Assembly (NCBI RefSeq): GCF_910589235.1
Contig: NC_060955.1
Span: 15,824,838-15,888,837 of the forward strand
DNA length: 64,000 nucleotides
Direction: 5' to 3'
DNA from: Vespa crabro
Lineage: Eukaryota; Arthropoda; Insecta; Hymenoptera; Vespidae
How positions within the stretch are numbered: the stretch's first letter is position 1; the number at the start of each line of letters is the position of its first letter. Position numbers and translations under genes: made by a program. Positions 1 to 14,329 of this stretch are shown one piece after another. The notes below the pieces were generated by a model, which was not told the DNA's origin, ran no database searches, and saw only the letters and a list, made by a program, of their open reading frames with translations.

Positions 1-3000
1 ATTTAATTTCACGCTTGAGTACCATTTGTTTTGGCAAAAGTGGTACCATATGTGGTATGCTTGTAGTTAATTTTGATTCCACTATGTGAACCATGTCAAT
101 GGCTTCTGACATTGTCATATTACCATGTACTAAACTCTCTATATGTATTTTACTTAAAAACTGTGGTATGAATTCTAATACTCTTTCAGCTGTTAGATCT
201 GTGAAAATATACATACATATAGATATAATACAAAATAAATTAAGATATATACAAATTTAGAATTAATTTTGACAGATTTATAACAGAATAATTATTAAAT
301 GTGCACTTACGAGAACTTGCTTCTAGTAATTCATTTTTTATCCATACTTGATCTGCTAATAAAATAGCAAGATAATACACTGCATGCTGATATGGCTGTT
401 CAGTTCCAAAATTTTTTAAACCTCGAATATACTGAAATTTAGATATTATATTAATATATTGTAGTTAATGTTATTAGAATATATGCAATTATACATACAT
501 TTTCTTTCAAAATTTCAAATCGTTTCGGTTGAATTTTAAAGTTGACTATTCTATCCATGATCTTCTCTAGCAGCACACTTTGCTTGTGATCATAGCCTCC
601 AATCAATAGCTGAGGGCATAGTTAATAATGACTCTGGTTGAGTCTATATTTTTATTCTTTTAAAAATCAATGATGGATGAAGCTATTTATTTTGACCACT
701 CAAAAATATATTGTTCTAAATTCCTCGTTTCTTCTGTAAGAACCCATATAGTAAAAAATATTTCGAACAGGATATATATTTTTTATTTCTGAACTAGAGT
801 AAAATACAGAAAAGATAAAGATCATAGTATAAAATATTATTCTATGGATATATTTTGTACATATTGGATATATGGATATATTATATAAATAATGAAAGCT
901 ATTTTTGAATTTAATATATATATTTTTTTTACATATTAATCAAAGTTTTTATATTATTTTTCCTAAATATTTATTTGTTCATTACAGAAGAAACATGGAT
1001 AATTTGTATTATTTTATGTAAAACGGATTAGAAGTATAATGTTTTATACTACTAATGTATTTAAAATCAAAATATATAAAATTACTAGCTACTTTTGTGA
1101 CACTTTTAGAAAAATATATATTTTTGTATGATTATATATAACTGTACACTAACAAGAAATTAGATTGTTATGAAGTTTAAATGAATGAATGTAAGTTTTG
1201 CTAATAATATATTTCAAACAATATGTAATTAATGAATAAGTTAGCTTACCGTAATTCCGTATTTACTGTTGGTTATTTCCCATTTTAGACCAGCTAAATG
1301 TGCAGCATATGCATACTCAGTCAGAGAATCACGAACCAATTGTACGAACATGTATAATAAGTTACAATTAATAGGATCTATGTATGCAAGTGGACTGTGG
1401 AAATACAAAAAATTATAAAAAGAAGTTAGTCATTTTATAAATATGAATTTATATTCGCATATAATTTTGAGAGAATGTATATTGTACCTCACAAAATTAA
1501 AAATAAGATTAGCTTTAGGTATTAAAAATTCATCATCCTGTTTAAACCACACTCTTAATAATGGAGTATCTTTTATAATTACAGGGAATTTGTCTAACTA
1601 AAAGTAAAACGAATTATTACATATTACAATATGTATATCCATGTTTACTCACGTGAAATAAAGAAAAAATTAATATTATTTACGTACATCAGGTTGTAAT
1701 TGTTTCATATCAAATTTGGTTGGTATAAACTCATTTTTAAGTGGTAAATGTAAATCTGAATTAAAATTAGAAGTTGCCCATTTATCAATTATTTCTGGTG
1801 GTATCTTTTCTTTTTTAAATTTGGTTCCATACCATTTTTCTGTCTCATCAGCTATACTTTCAAATATTTTTCCAACTATTTGTACCCTAATATTCTGTGG
1901 TATGAGATATTCCATTACCCAATTAATTAACTCAGGTTTCCATTCTGGGAAAAGACGTTCTGCAGTTAAGACTTCTTCCATAGGATACTCCTGTAATGCC
2001 TGTACTATTGAACTCACATATGTTTGTGGTGAAATTTTTTCTTTAAACTGAAAATTCATTGTTGCAATATCTCGATATTCCTACAAATCAGAATATATTT
2101 TACAGTAAAGTTACAAGTAATATATAAAACATAATATAAATAAATGTAAATTGTTTATACCTTATAAATCCACTCAACTGGTCCTTCTTTCTTAAGCATA
2201 TTAATATATGCAAATGTTAGCATGATAATATCATCAATATGATTAATACCTTCTTCAGTTAAATCAACAAAAATATGCAGGAAACTAAAACCTCTAGGAG
2301 ATGCTGGTCTACCTGCTACCAAAGAATTGCACCAATTTCTTGCTTTAAGGGCTGAAAGTAATGAACCTTCTCCTTCATGTCCCAACAAGTGTGATATATA
2401 ATGTGTTGGCTGAAGAATAAATATAAATTAGAAAAATATGATCATAAAAACATGAATATATTTTAATAATCCTTTTGATTACCACAGCATTATAATATTT
2501 TTGCATATCAGGAATAGGAAATATCATATTTAAGTTTCGTAAATCTTTTATCGGTACAATGTACCATTTAGTTTGGAAATGTTCCTTGTCAAAAGGGTGT
2601 TCAGGCCAGACTGGTACTTCTACTTCTTTGTTTTTTACTTCAGAAAACAGATTCACTACTATCTTTTCAAGTTCGTCCAAGCTCTCTAATTAATGGATGT
2701 AAAATTATATTGATATAGAAAAATATATATCTTAATACTTTCACTAAGGCTGAGCTGGATTTGTAGCTATATCGCTGTATAGACAGCTCTACCGCTAAGT
2801 GTATATTAACTGTTAGTATCACGGAGTGTGTATTAAGTATATTATTACCACAATCGATCGAAGTATTTTGATGTTTTTAATTATATATTTATTCCTATCT
2901 ACGTTACTATAAAGTAATAATTGAATAAGTTATATTTTTATATAGTTACTATAATGGTTCTTTATTTTTAGTGGAAAACTACTATAGTATCTATGGGGTT

Positions 3001-4011
3001 AATAAGCAAATAGTTTAACTCTAAGTAAGAATATCACATCATTATTACTTGCCTTTTCCAAGAACACATAAAGCCATAATATTGGCAGAATAATATTTCT
3101 CATGAAACTCAAGTAATTTTTCTCTAACGCTTATACCTTTCTGTTTTGGTATAATATCTAATGTTTCTCTGTTACCAGTACCAAATTTTGAAAATGGATG
3201 ATTAGAATTGGATGATGACTTATCCACTTGGCGAAGGCGCCATGAATCATTTGTTATATTTTTTTCATGTTCAGAATTTATAGCATTTAATTCTAATTCT
3301 GTTAGTGATTCAGTAAATAATGGTTTTAAAAAGAATTGAGCAAAACGATCTAAAGCATTTTCTAATTTGTCTGGAGTAACATCAAAATAATAATTAGTTT
3401 GATCCATATAAGTCACTGCATTACTTGTACCACCATTTTGAGATAAAAACATATTATAATCATTTTCTTGAGGATATTTCTCTGTACCCAAAAATAACAT
3501 ATGTTCACAAAAATGAGCTAGACCTGGTAGATCATCTGGATCACTCATGTAACCTTAAAATAAAAAATATGTTATACATATATATATATATAATGAATTC
3601 GTGCGTTATGATAACTACCAATATTAACATCCATAGCTGCAGCACTTTTATCGGTTGTTGAATCACTTATTAATAATACTTTCATTTTATTAGAAAGTAA
3701 TAAGCCTCTATATAACCTTTTATCATTTGGTGACTTGATAATTTCATATCGTTTTTCAATATAATCACGAACTGGCATATTTGCAAATGATGCTTTTTTT
3801 TCTGGAGAACTACGTCTAAAAATTATGATATATTTAAAGTATATACTTCAAATGTAAAGTAAACGCAAAGAAGTTAAATATTTTATTATTGCATTCATAT
3901 ATATTTTCACATATAATAACATTAATTAATAATATCATTATATGTAAATTCTTACTTAACAATAATAAATTCCGTGTGTGAAGTTTCTTCATTTTGTTGA
4001 AGAGATGACAT
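1..4011 (-). CDS. Ide: Insulin-degrading enzyme, N-terminal part (11 coding exons, cut by left window edge)
   Basis: Zinc metalloendopeptidase of the M16 (inverzincin) family that degrades insulin and other short amyloid-prone peptides, mainly in the cytosol. Exons, read on the minus strand: 4011-3956, 3815-3619, 3553-3053, 2685-2483, 2409-2161, 2080-1688, 1597-1488, 1394-1250, 609-499, 431-311 and 198-1. Phases join without a break and give about 761 residues; roughly the last quarter lies outside the window. The inverted zinc motif HFCEH falls at residues 98-102, and the third ligand is Glu179 in NSEHEKN; both are offset by ten from the human numbering. The start MSSLQQ lacks a mitochondrial extension, so a cytosolic form is expected. 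Intron 3 uses a GC donor. The gene is divergent from SMU1. The family call is very secure; small exon borders are inferred by eye. Confidence 0.95.
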
Positions 4012-5273
4012 TATTATAATTATTAATAAAAAGTAGATTATAAAAAGCAAGTAGTTATTTAAAAATTAATAATAATAATTTATTTGATATAATCGTATAA
4101 AAATTATAAATAAACTACCATTTAAAATAGTTTCTTTTGATAATTCTATTTGAATATACTTGATAATGAAAAATAATCAATGTCATGTTATGTTAAAAAT
4201 GTATCTTTATGATTTTAATTTTTTCAACAATATGTAACAAAACGATTGGTTATAATTATTTAGTATTGTTTATATAATCGATAAATTCTAAGTTCTCTTA
4301 AATGTTTACTTTAAGTTGTATATTTATATCCACTCAAAAATATTAACACGAATAATTATAACAAGGAAAGCATGTATGATCCACAACACAACTTAACGAT
4401 AATTTATATAGGTTATATTTGAATAACGACGTTGGTAGTTACAAGGTAAAGATACGCGGATGTATGTATGTATTATGTATGTATGTATGTATGTGTATGT
4501 ATGTAGTATCGTACCTGAAGAATATTAAAGATTGAGCAGATACATAAAGTAAACGACATTTAAATATACGTGTGAAAAACATTTGACAAAAAGAATTTAA
4601 TTGGAACAATCATTAAAAAGTTATTGAGAAAAGCCTAAGTGCGTTCTGATGATATGTAACGTATATATCTAATACTAGTCAATGCATGAAGTAAGTTGCA
4701 ATAATCTTATGTTATTTGATTTCTGGATCTATCGAATACGTCTTCTTAAGGTTAAATAACTTTTATATGGATTTTAAAATTTTATTTTTTTTTTATAGAA
4801 TTTAAATAAGAATTCTTAATTTAAAAATATTATTTTTTACTTGTGGTAAAATACAATGTTGAGATATCGAATTTGTCGCAAAGATGGATAAAAAGTATAG
4901 TGTATTAAAAATGATTTTTATTTATAAAATTTTATCGATATTATATAGATTTTAATAGAATGTATAGAATTATGAATGCTAAAATCATCATTTATAGAAA
5001 TGATTTTATTTGATGTTTTTACGCACATTGAAAATGATAACTTTATGTATAGTATGTTTAGCATAACACGGTTGTATTCTCATTGGTTATTCATGAGCGG
5101 TATAATCCAATCAGAATAGACTTTTAACCGATAGTTTAGCTCATTCAATTTTACCTTGTTATTTCGTTTCGTTTTATAGAATATATTTATGATTGAATGT
5201 ATTCTGTATTTTATTGACACAACATAACCAAATTAATAATCTGTTTTAATGTAAATTATTTTTCAAATATACA
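4012..5273. promoter_or_regulatory. Divergent intergenic region between IDE and SMU1
   Basis: This AT-rich 1.26 kb spacer separates two head-to-head housekeeping genes and must hold both promoters and 5' leaders. An inverted CCAAT box (ATTGG, 5082-5086) and a direct CCAAT box (5107-5111) lie about 20 bp apart, 165-190 bp before the SMU1 start codon; such pairs are typical NF-Y sites. Another ATTGG is at 4246. A TGTA microsatellite occupies 4460-4505. I see no TATA box at a convincing spacing and no coding sequence. Confidence 0.5.
4460..4505. repeat. (TGTA)n microsatellite
   Basis: Tetranucleotide TGTA/ATGT run of about 46 bp with two interruptions, in the IDE-SMU1 divergent spacer. Confidence 0.85.
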
Positions 5274-7355
5274 ATGTCTATTGAAATAGAATCTGCTGAG
5301 TAAGCAATATATTTATAATGTCGATATTATTTGTTATCATATGAGTGAATATTATATCAAATTATTTGTTTTCAGTGTGATTCGTTTGATACAACAATAT
5401 TTGAAAGAATCTAATCTTGTAAAAACATTACAAACTTTACAGGTACTTGACGTATTGCATTTATTTATATTTTATATTTATTTGTTTTATTTATTTATAT
5501 ACGATTGTAATGAGACAGGAGGAAACAGGAGTATCACTTAATACAGTGGATAGTGTAGATGGATTTGTGGCTGATATAAATAATGGTCACTGGGACACAG
5601 TGCTTAAAGCTATACAATCTTTGAAGTTACCTGATAAAAAACTGATAGATTTATATGAGCAGGTAAGTAGTTTCTGGAAATATATAAAATAATTTAATTA
5701 TCTCACTTGTTTTTGTATAAAAGGTTGTTTTAGAATTAATTGAATTGAGAGAATTGGGAGCAGCACGTTCTTTGTTAAGGCAAACAGATCCTATGATTAT
5801 GATGAAACAACAAGAACCTGAAAGATACATACATCTGGGTAAAGCGATAATATATTTATTTATATATATTTTCATCTTCTTTTATATATTAATTCCTACA
5901 AATAACATTTTTTATTTAATTATATAGAGAATCTGCTTGCTCGTTCATATTTTGATCCACGTGAAGCTTATCCAGATGGAAGTACAAAAGAGAAAAGAAG
6001 AGCTTATATAGCAACTGCACTTGCAGGAGAAGTTTCTGTAGTACCTTCTAGCAGATTGCTTGCTCTTTTGGGTCAAGCATTAAAATGGCAACAACATCAA
6101 GGTTTATTGCCACCAGGAACAACGATAGATTTATTTAGAGGAAAAGCAGCAGTGAGAGATCAAGAGGATGAAAAATACCCTACACAGTTATCGAAGCAAA
6201 TCAAATTTGGACAAAAATCACATGTAGAATGTGCTCGTTTTTCACCAGATGGTCAATATTTGGTCACTGGATCTGTAGATGGTTTTATCGAAGTTTGGAA
6301 TTTCACAACAGGGAAAATAAGAAAAGATTTGAAATATCAAGCTCAAGATAATTTTATGATGATGGAACAAGCTGTTTTATCAATGTCTTTTAGTCGTGAT
6401 AGTGAAATGTTAGCAGGAGGTGGGCAAGATGGAAAAATGAAAGTATGGAGAGTACAAAGTGGTCAATGTCTAAGGAGATTTGAAAAAGCACATTCAAAAG
6501 GCGTTACTTGTTTACAATTTAGTAGAGATAATAGTCAAATTTTGTCAGCTTCATTTGACACCACTATAAGGTAGATAAAAGCAAATTTATAATAAAAATT
6601 TATATTAGCAGTTGTTTCACATTAGATATACTATCTTTTTATTTTATTTTCTATATTTTTAGAATACACGGATTGAAGTCTGGTAAAACTCTTAAGGAAT
6701 TTCGAGGGCACACTTCATTTGTCAATGAGGTTGTATTTGCACCTGACGGTCATAATATTATTAGGTACAAAAATAATTGCCGATATAATTTTGTTGGCAT
6801 TTATTATACATATATACAAATTTATTACCTTTTATTTCATAGTGCTTCCTCAGATGGTACTGTAAAGGTTTGGAGTTTAAAAACAACAGAGTGCATAGGA
6901 ACTTATAAATCTTTGGGTGCTGCCGATTTAACAGTAAACAGTGTACATCCTCTTCCACGAAATCCAGAACATTTTGTTGTTTGTAATCGATCAAATACTG
7001 TAGTTATTATGAATATGCAAGGACAGATAGTAAGGTCATTTTCGAGTGGTAAACGAGAAGGTGGAGACTTTGTATGTACGGTTGTAAGTCCACGCGGTGA
7101 ATTCATTTATTGTGTTGGCGAAGATCTCGTACTTTATTGTTTTTCCACATCATCTGGCAAATTGGAGAGAACTCTTAACGTAAGTAATCTATTATTAATG
7201 AAAGTTCATTTATAAATTCCGTTTTAATGCTTTTTTTTTATTTTTTATGATCATAGGTACATGATAAGGACGTAATCGGTTTAGCGCATCATCCTCATCA
7301 GAACTTGTTATGTTCGTACAGTGAAGATGGATTATTAAAGCTATGGAAGCCATGA
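5274..7355 (+). CDS. Smu1: SMU1 WD40-repeat spliceosomal protein (8 exons, 510 aa)
   Basis: Orthologue of SMU1, a spliceosome B-complex protein that works with RED/IK in pre-mRNA splicing in the nucleus. Exons: 5274-5299, 5376-5442, 5519-5662, 5724-5838, 5928-6570, 6663-6764, 6843-7179 and 7257-7355. All junctions keep phase and give 510 residues, close to the 513 of the human protein. The start MSIEIES is the family's usual N-terminus. A LisH segment (about residues 6-38) and a CTLH segment (40-92) precede the conserved block QALKWQQHQGLLPPG and seven WD repeats, ending in KLWKP at the C-terminus. The 78-bp intron at 6765-6842 keeps an open frame, so the unspliced RNA would read through there. 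The gene is divergent from IDE. Identity is near certain. Confidence 0.97.
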
Positions 7356-7536
7356 ACAGAATGAATGTAAGCATTTTTGATTTTTTCTGGATTAAATCTA
7401 TCTTTGTAATGTGAGATCACAATATGTTTCAAAGTTTAGTGAACGCAGGTTCATTTCTTTTAAAGGATTATGATCCAATAGTATTGCTGTACCTTACTAA
7501 TTTTTATATCATAAATACAGTCAATGATCAATGAAT

Positions 7537-7642
7537 AATAAATAATGTATATGAATGTTTAAATTGTATCCGTAAAAGAGAAAAAAGAACCGAAGATATA
7601 GCAGTTTTATAAGAAGTTATGTGTCATGGATCGTTTAATAAA
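7537..7642 (+). terminator. SMU1 polyadenylation signals
   Basis: Canonical AATAAA hexamers lie at 7537-7542 and 7637-7642, about 180 and 280 bp after the SMU1 stop codon. Either could set the end of the 3' UTR. Cleavage positions cannot be read from sequence alone. Confidence 0.55.
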
Positions 7643-9642
7643 AAACGAATTTTTTGAAAAAGTAAAAAAATTACTCTGCCTGTAAATTTCGATTTCTTTC
7701 TTTCTTCTGATGAAACCAGTAATTCGCAAAAAAACAAACGTAAGCACGTTTTGCGGTAGAAGAAACGTCGAATATCTTTGAAACATTCAAACTAACGTGT
7801 CGTTATTTTGACGTCGAACGCAATAATAGACATTACGTGCCGATCCGGCTGTATCTGATTGTTTGAACCTAATCGTTACGGCAAGTCGTCGGCGAGGGCG
7901 GGAGTAAACGGACAGGTAGGTAGGTGGATGAAAAATAAGAAAAGAAAGAAGGAATATATAGGTGCAAGTTGTAGAAGTGGGTGGTGGTTGAATTGATCAA
8001 GTATCAGATGGATATATAGGGATGGATATTTTATATTTAATATAAATATAAAATAGATTTTTAACATAAAACTTCGAATATATTACCAAATATTCATTTT
8101 TCGACAAATTTATCTTAATATTTTTACACATAAAATAATGAAAAGAATCAATTGAATTAAAAAAAATATAATTGTGTTCAAAAATCAGATATAATTGCAT
8201 TCGATAAGTATATTGATTCTAAGTAAATGATAGTTGTACAGAAAATTAGATTTCATAAAATCGCGCAATATTTATTTTTTTGTTTAGAAAAGAATTATAG
8301 CCCGTTTGTCTCAGTTCAATCAGACTCACCCTGTATAGCTGAAGGAAACACGTAAAGATACTAGGTACCGCGTAGAGAATCCATGGGCGTGCGCGGGCCA
8401 CGCGGTAATTGGGCTCGAACAAATAAGCAATTACTATATTTCGGTTCGGCAAATATTATAATAACGGGCTGGTAGGGTTAACCGGGTTATCAGGCGCACG
8501 ATCACCGAATTCAGGCGTCTTAGAGAGCGCCAAAACCGGCACCGATTCGTTACTCCTTTTTTTTGCACGTTTTATGGCGAGACTAAACGAGATCTCGTTA
8601 ATTTCTTCATATAAGAGATCCCATCCGTTCTTTTTCTTTATTTTTTTACTCATATTCATCGACAATGCGATTGATCCTTCAAACAAAAACGTTATCCTTT
8701 TTTTCTTTATTAAAATAGACGCATTGAAATGATTGTTATTGAAATATTTAATCTTCATCTCTAAATGCATCTAAATCAAAAAGTTAAATCCATAGTGAAA
8801 ATTACTGATGTATTCTCTTCTCTATTTATTTATAATCATATTTTAGTATATAATTTACTGAATTTCTAAATGACAATGAATCTTCGAAAGCGATTGTCTA
8901 TAATTGAAAGGCGCAAAATTGGGAACGTAAGAAAAATTGGGCTTTCCCGTGTGATTTCCGTGTTGTAAGGTGTAACAGCACATAACTAAAGGACCGGAAG
9001 ACCGTTCTTTTTCCTGTTTGACTTCAGTTAATGCGACTTTAATGCTTGACATGGAATGCTCAGTTCGCTTCCTTTCCTGTCGGCATTGTTTATAGTTAAA
9101 AAGACAAATTATTATTGATCTTCTCTCGTTCATCGATCTTTGTAAAACAAAAGTCACGTTGCAAAATGATCACAATACTAGCGAAGCCCATCATATGAGA
9201 GGAACTGCGTCCGACCGAATTCAGAATCTATTAGAAGGACATTCGCTTGACTGATTTTCTCTCAACTTCCTCTTTTTAATATTATGCAAGTTCTTTTAAA
9301 CCTTATGCATCATAATTTCTCGAATAAAACGATACATTTTTGACCGACACGTTTCATTAAAATCGCGATGAGAATTAACGTGAAATTTTGTTCTTTTCTC
9401 GAAATTTGATTGTTTTCTCGAAATATCGGTCGCGTGTCATCATTTCATTCGTTTCACGCTAACAAATTTCCCGCTCGTGCTTTCCTTTTACTCTTTTCTT
9501 CGTTCTTTACCGACAGAGCAAGTTTCCGACACGATCAGGATGCTTTGAGCTCGTTCCCGTATTTCCGGAAGATGTCCAATTTCGCGATCATAATTTGTTA
9601 ATAATTGGACATTGGTTGTGCCTAGAGTGGAAAGGGAGTCTC

Positions 9643-9681
9643 GTCTCTCCTCTCGCTAGCCAACTGGCCCCAGGTGTGTGC
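9643..9681 (+). repeat. Copy 1 of a duplicated E-box-containing element
   Basis: The segment runs from GTCTCTC through GCCAACTG and CCCCAGGTGT to GTGC. A closely matching segment lies at 21367-21399. The central CAGGTGT is an E-box type bound by proneural bHLH and Snail/Scratch-class factors. Function is inferred; the resemblance between the two copies is visible directly. Confidence 0.55.
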
Positions 9682-12600
9682 ACGGGGAGCGTGGCCGACG
9701 CGTGCTTCTCCCCTCTTTAGCCTTCGTCTGGGCGCCCGACCGAATGAACTTGACTCGATTCTTTCTCTTTTTCTAACTTATTTTCATCAAACATTTCTGG
9801 TTAATCTTTCGTTTATGAGTATAAATGATGTCACTATCGCGGTTAATCAATGGTGATGATGATGAGAATGATATGCTTAGAAATCAGTTTGATCAAAGTT
9901 TAACCGAATTTACCTCGGAAATTTCATAGAAAACATTTTGGGACTAGTGTCTTCATTTTAGAAGAACGATTCGTGACTCGACACTAAAACCTTATAGCCA
10001 CGTGTCCGCTAAAAGAGAATTTAGTGGGCTTCGCGTACGCAACGAAGAAGCGTTCTAATAACTTTTTGTTAGCTCATGTAATCTTGATATTTTATTACTT
10101 TTAAAATGGATATTTAAAGCTAGATTGTTTATTTAATTTAGAAAAATTAAATTATTAGATTATTTAATAATCATAATAGATACAGTTTTATTGTGAAATT
10201 ATTTATTTTCTGATTCAACTTGTAGAGTTGAAAACTAAAACAGAAGTAAAGGTTTTCTTTTTATAATTCACAGTTATGTAGTGTAAGCATATTGATGCCT
10301 TTTTCGTGGGAGGATAATATGGAAAGTTTCAAACATACCTAAATACAGTACCGCGGTGAGATCTCAAGGGATTTGCATTCGCGGATAGGTGGTAATTACT
10401 CGCAATTATCGAATTAACCCTAGCACCCCCACATAATTGCTCGCGACTTCACGATTTAAGTGGATAATCACTGGGGATCACGGAGGTACGATCGTGGCCC
10501 GCTGAAATTTGGCAAGCGTCAGAATGTGGGGCGCTTCTTCGATGCACTGTGTAATTTTAGGTTTTCGGTAAAAGTACGTGCTTTTTGCGCTCGGTCTACC
10601 GGTTGTTTCAATCGAGGACTTTGCTTCGAATTCATGTATTTCGTTGATCTTGATAGTTTAAAAATATTATTGGAAAATAAATAATTGAACATTTTATATG
10701 TATCCTACACTTTTCTCCTAGATTCTTTATTTCAATTATGCTTCATTATGGAAGAATCAAGCGGCACGAAATTGGTTCAACGCTGAGAAAATGGATCTTA
10801 TTGCCGATCGAAAGGATCCTGTCGGTCACACAGGAGGGTGCCGCATTGTTATTTTATAACCACCACTGTCTCTCTTTCCTTCTCTCTCTTTCTCTCTTGG
10901 TTCGTTATTTCATCGGGCGCTCCCTGGTGCTCACCACCAAAAAGTCCATTGTATTGCCGATTTCAATACACGAATTGTTTTTGAAAAGAGCGCACGATTG
11001 TTTCCCTTCTATTCTCTTTGGTGTCAGACAAATTGCCGACGGCCTCTGATCGCTGCTAGAATTGCAACAGATTCTTTTTTAAGGCCTATAGGTTAAATTA
11101 ATGTAAAAATCTGACCGTGAACAATCGGTTTGTTCGAAAACATTCATTTGGCGAGAATTAATCCTTAAAAATGGATAATATACTACGTCTTTTTTATAAG
11201 TGTGTGGAAACTACAAATATAGAATTTATTAGCGTTCTAAGAAATGTAATAATTATAATTGTAAACGTAACGTGTAAATATACATATGTGAATGTATAGT
11301 AAAATTACATGTACCATTCATATGTTTTTTGGTTTGGGATGTGAAAGCTACAGAAAGCGGAACATTGAACGTGGAAAGTTTGTTACAACCCCGAATCACG
11401 GGCGCCACCCCCTCGTTTCAAAAGGCACTTCGTAGGTCCTAATAACTAGGGTACCGTCGTTCCATCGTCTAATATTAATTTTCGGAAACAAGATCCCCCA
11501 CATCTTCCTAAGAAAAATCATTCCTGCTTTTTTGCTGTGTAACTATGAACGGTGAGTTCGATTTCTAACGAATGTCATGACGCCGACATTTCCGGTCGTT
11601 CCGTACTCTTACATTAAAGATTTATCTATTCGTAATCACCCCTTTCACATAAACATTCATTATTTCATTAAACACATTTTCATTAAACATTCATTGTTGA
11701 ATGTTATATAAAAATAATGTATCATGTTATATAAGAATATTTTTATCATGAGATTTGTTGAAAAAATTTTTATATCCAAATCTGTTCATATTTTTGAACA
11801 TAGCTCAAATATAATTTTCTCGAAATTATGCCATTGAAAATTGAAAAGGAAGTTGAAGTATAAAAACAAATTTTGTTTCTGAGCATTTTTCACGATAAGT
11901 GATTTATTTAGAAGTCATTTTATTTTTTTTTGTTAGTTTTTTCATATCGTGGGAGTTCACAAGCACCATGAAATAAAATTAGACTTTAGATACTTAAAAC
12001 GAATAACTCTGGAGGAAAAATCTGGACCATCGAAAACAATTCCCGGTAGCCGTTCTACGCGCCGAAGAGCGTCCTGGAAATCAATTTTTCCACTTTGGCG
12101 TCAATTAGCTCGAATTTCTGACGAACTCTCTGTCTTCGACGTAGGTCGGACTTGAATGTGCGGTGGTTTTGAGCCACTAATCGCTTCTTCTTCACCCAAC
12201 TAATACAAATTTCAAATTTGGGTCGTGATCCTTTCTTGGACGTTCAAGTCCCGTGACTCCTCCTCGTTAATCCCTTCGAAAAGAAGGTGGCTGGATTTAT
12301 TTTCCTTCAAGCAATTAGTCAGTGCGGTATAATTCCGATAGATATAAGAGTGATGCGTCGATGGTAATTTTTTTTCTTCGTTTACACACTTTCATGAAAT
12401 ACATAGATATATGTTTTAAGTAATAAATAGTCAATAAATTACTTTATAGTCAAAATCATTTGAAAATCTATATATCGTTTTTTTTGTTGGTAATACAATT
12501 CGTGACGATCTAGGTTTATTTCAACAACAACAAGATCTAGCATTAAGAGGACCAAACGACCTATCGAACGGGTGCACATTTACGAACGCGTCGACGCGAC

Positions 12601-14257
12601 ATTTTGTCTAAGGAGGTCTCCATTTCCATTTCCCCTCTCGTTTCTTTCTCTACTCTTCTCAGTAATAATCGGCTTACGCGTATTCGGTTGACCTGATCCA
12701 GGACAGCCGAGTCGACTCTGGTTTGCCCATCTTCTCATTTTGCCTCTTTTTTTTCTATTTTTTTTACTGTTAGCCGGTGATTTAAATATATACAAAAACG
12801 AAAATCGACGATCGTTGGATCACAATAAGAGAGTCCAGGAATCGTTTTCAACTACGAATAGGTGCCGAGTTCATTTCGATTCTCCTAATCTCGTGAGATA
12901 TACGACTGAATAATGAGCCGGGATGTTGCAAAAGAGGTCGGATTAAAGTATATTACGAGTGTCTGACAATTTTAAATATTCGCTAAATGGAACTAATAGT
13001 AATCCTGTTTGCTGTGACGCGAAACAGCATCTTTTTGCGTGGGACCAGCATCTTTCAAAGGATTAGAATATCAGAACATCGTTTAGCTGAATATCTCACG
13101 TGTCTCACGAGATATCATAGGTTATAAAGCGATATCGTTTCTAATGATTGAACATTATATCTTTACATATCAATAAACTTTCTTACAGTGCATCTTTTTA
13201 GAAAGTTTTGTTATTTAAGTTCTCAATCTTTCTAAACTCCGTCGATTGACTTACGTTCGTTTCTTTGAAAATAAATACAATTTTTTTACGATGTAAAATA
13301 TTTACACAGTATGTATAGCTACAAAATATAAGTAAACTTTATTTATTTTACAGATATAGTATATATTTATTACTAATGTATATACTCGTATATTTAAGGA
13401 TTTGCATATAATACACGCACTCATTCCGTATGGATGTCTCGAGTTAGAAATCGTGGGAATTGCAGATTGCGGCGAGATTGAGGACAGGACGGGCGCAGGT
13501 AAAGGAAAAGAAGGAGGAGAAAGAGAAGAAGGATGAGAGGAAGAAAGGAAGACAGAAAGAAAGGAAGGAAGGAAGGGACGGTGAGAGGGCAAATGGACGG
13601 CAAGGGTGAGGGACGGTTGAACGATGGCTAAACTCTTCTCCTTCTGGTCCATCGCATGCAGCAGAAATTTGAGAGGGATAATGACCCTCTTTCTACTCTC
13701 CTCACCTTCAATAGTCCTCTTTTTCTCTCTCTTTCTCACCCTTTAATGTAGATGGCAGTTTGTTTACAATGCGATTTAACCAATATACTATTGTTCTTAA
13801 TCTGATCGATAGCGTCGCGTGAAATTGAATGAACGAATCATCCTATTTACGATAAAAAGAAAAGAGAGGAAGGGATATAAAAGAAGAATGCTTTAATGAA
13901 TAATGAAAAGAAAAGTACAAATATATATTTCGTATAAAATGAATATCTTTACCTAACTGATGAATTCTTCCCGATTTGACTGTCGGAACGATTAACACTT
14001 AATAGTCGGCAGAAGTACAGGCTATAAAAAAATGAAAAAGAAAAAGTAAAGAAGCTTCGGAGAATGACGGCAAGAATAGGTCCGGGTGCCATTCTCCTAT
14101 GTACGACGTATCTTCAACGCGATACGGGTGTGCTCATCGACGCCGTGCGATAATTGGAGCCTCCAAAGAGAAAAGTATTCCTCGAACGATCGTCGTCTCT
14201 CGACGCTATAGTAATTTAGCAGGTAGCAAAGGAACAGAAAGAAGAAAGAAAGAGATG

Positions 14258-14258
<1 letters not shown>

Positions 14259-14322
<64 letters not shown>
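14259..14322. repeat. (AG)n microsatellite
   Basis: A near-perfect AG dinucleotide tract of about 64 bp, preceded by imperfect purine-rich DNA from 14240. It creates an artefactual open frame encoding Arg/Glu repeats. Confidence 0.95.
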
Positions 14323-14329
<7 letters not shown>

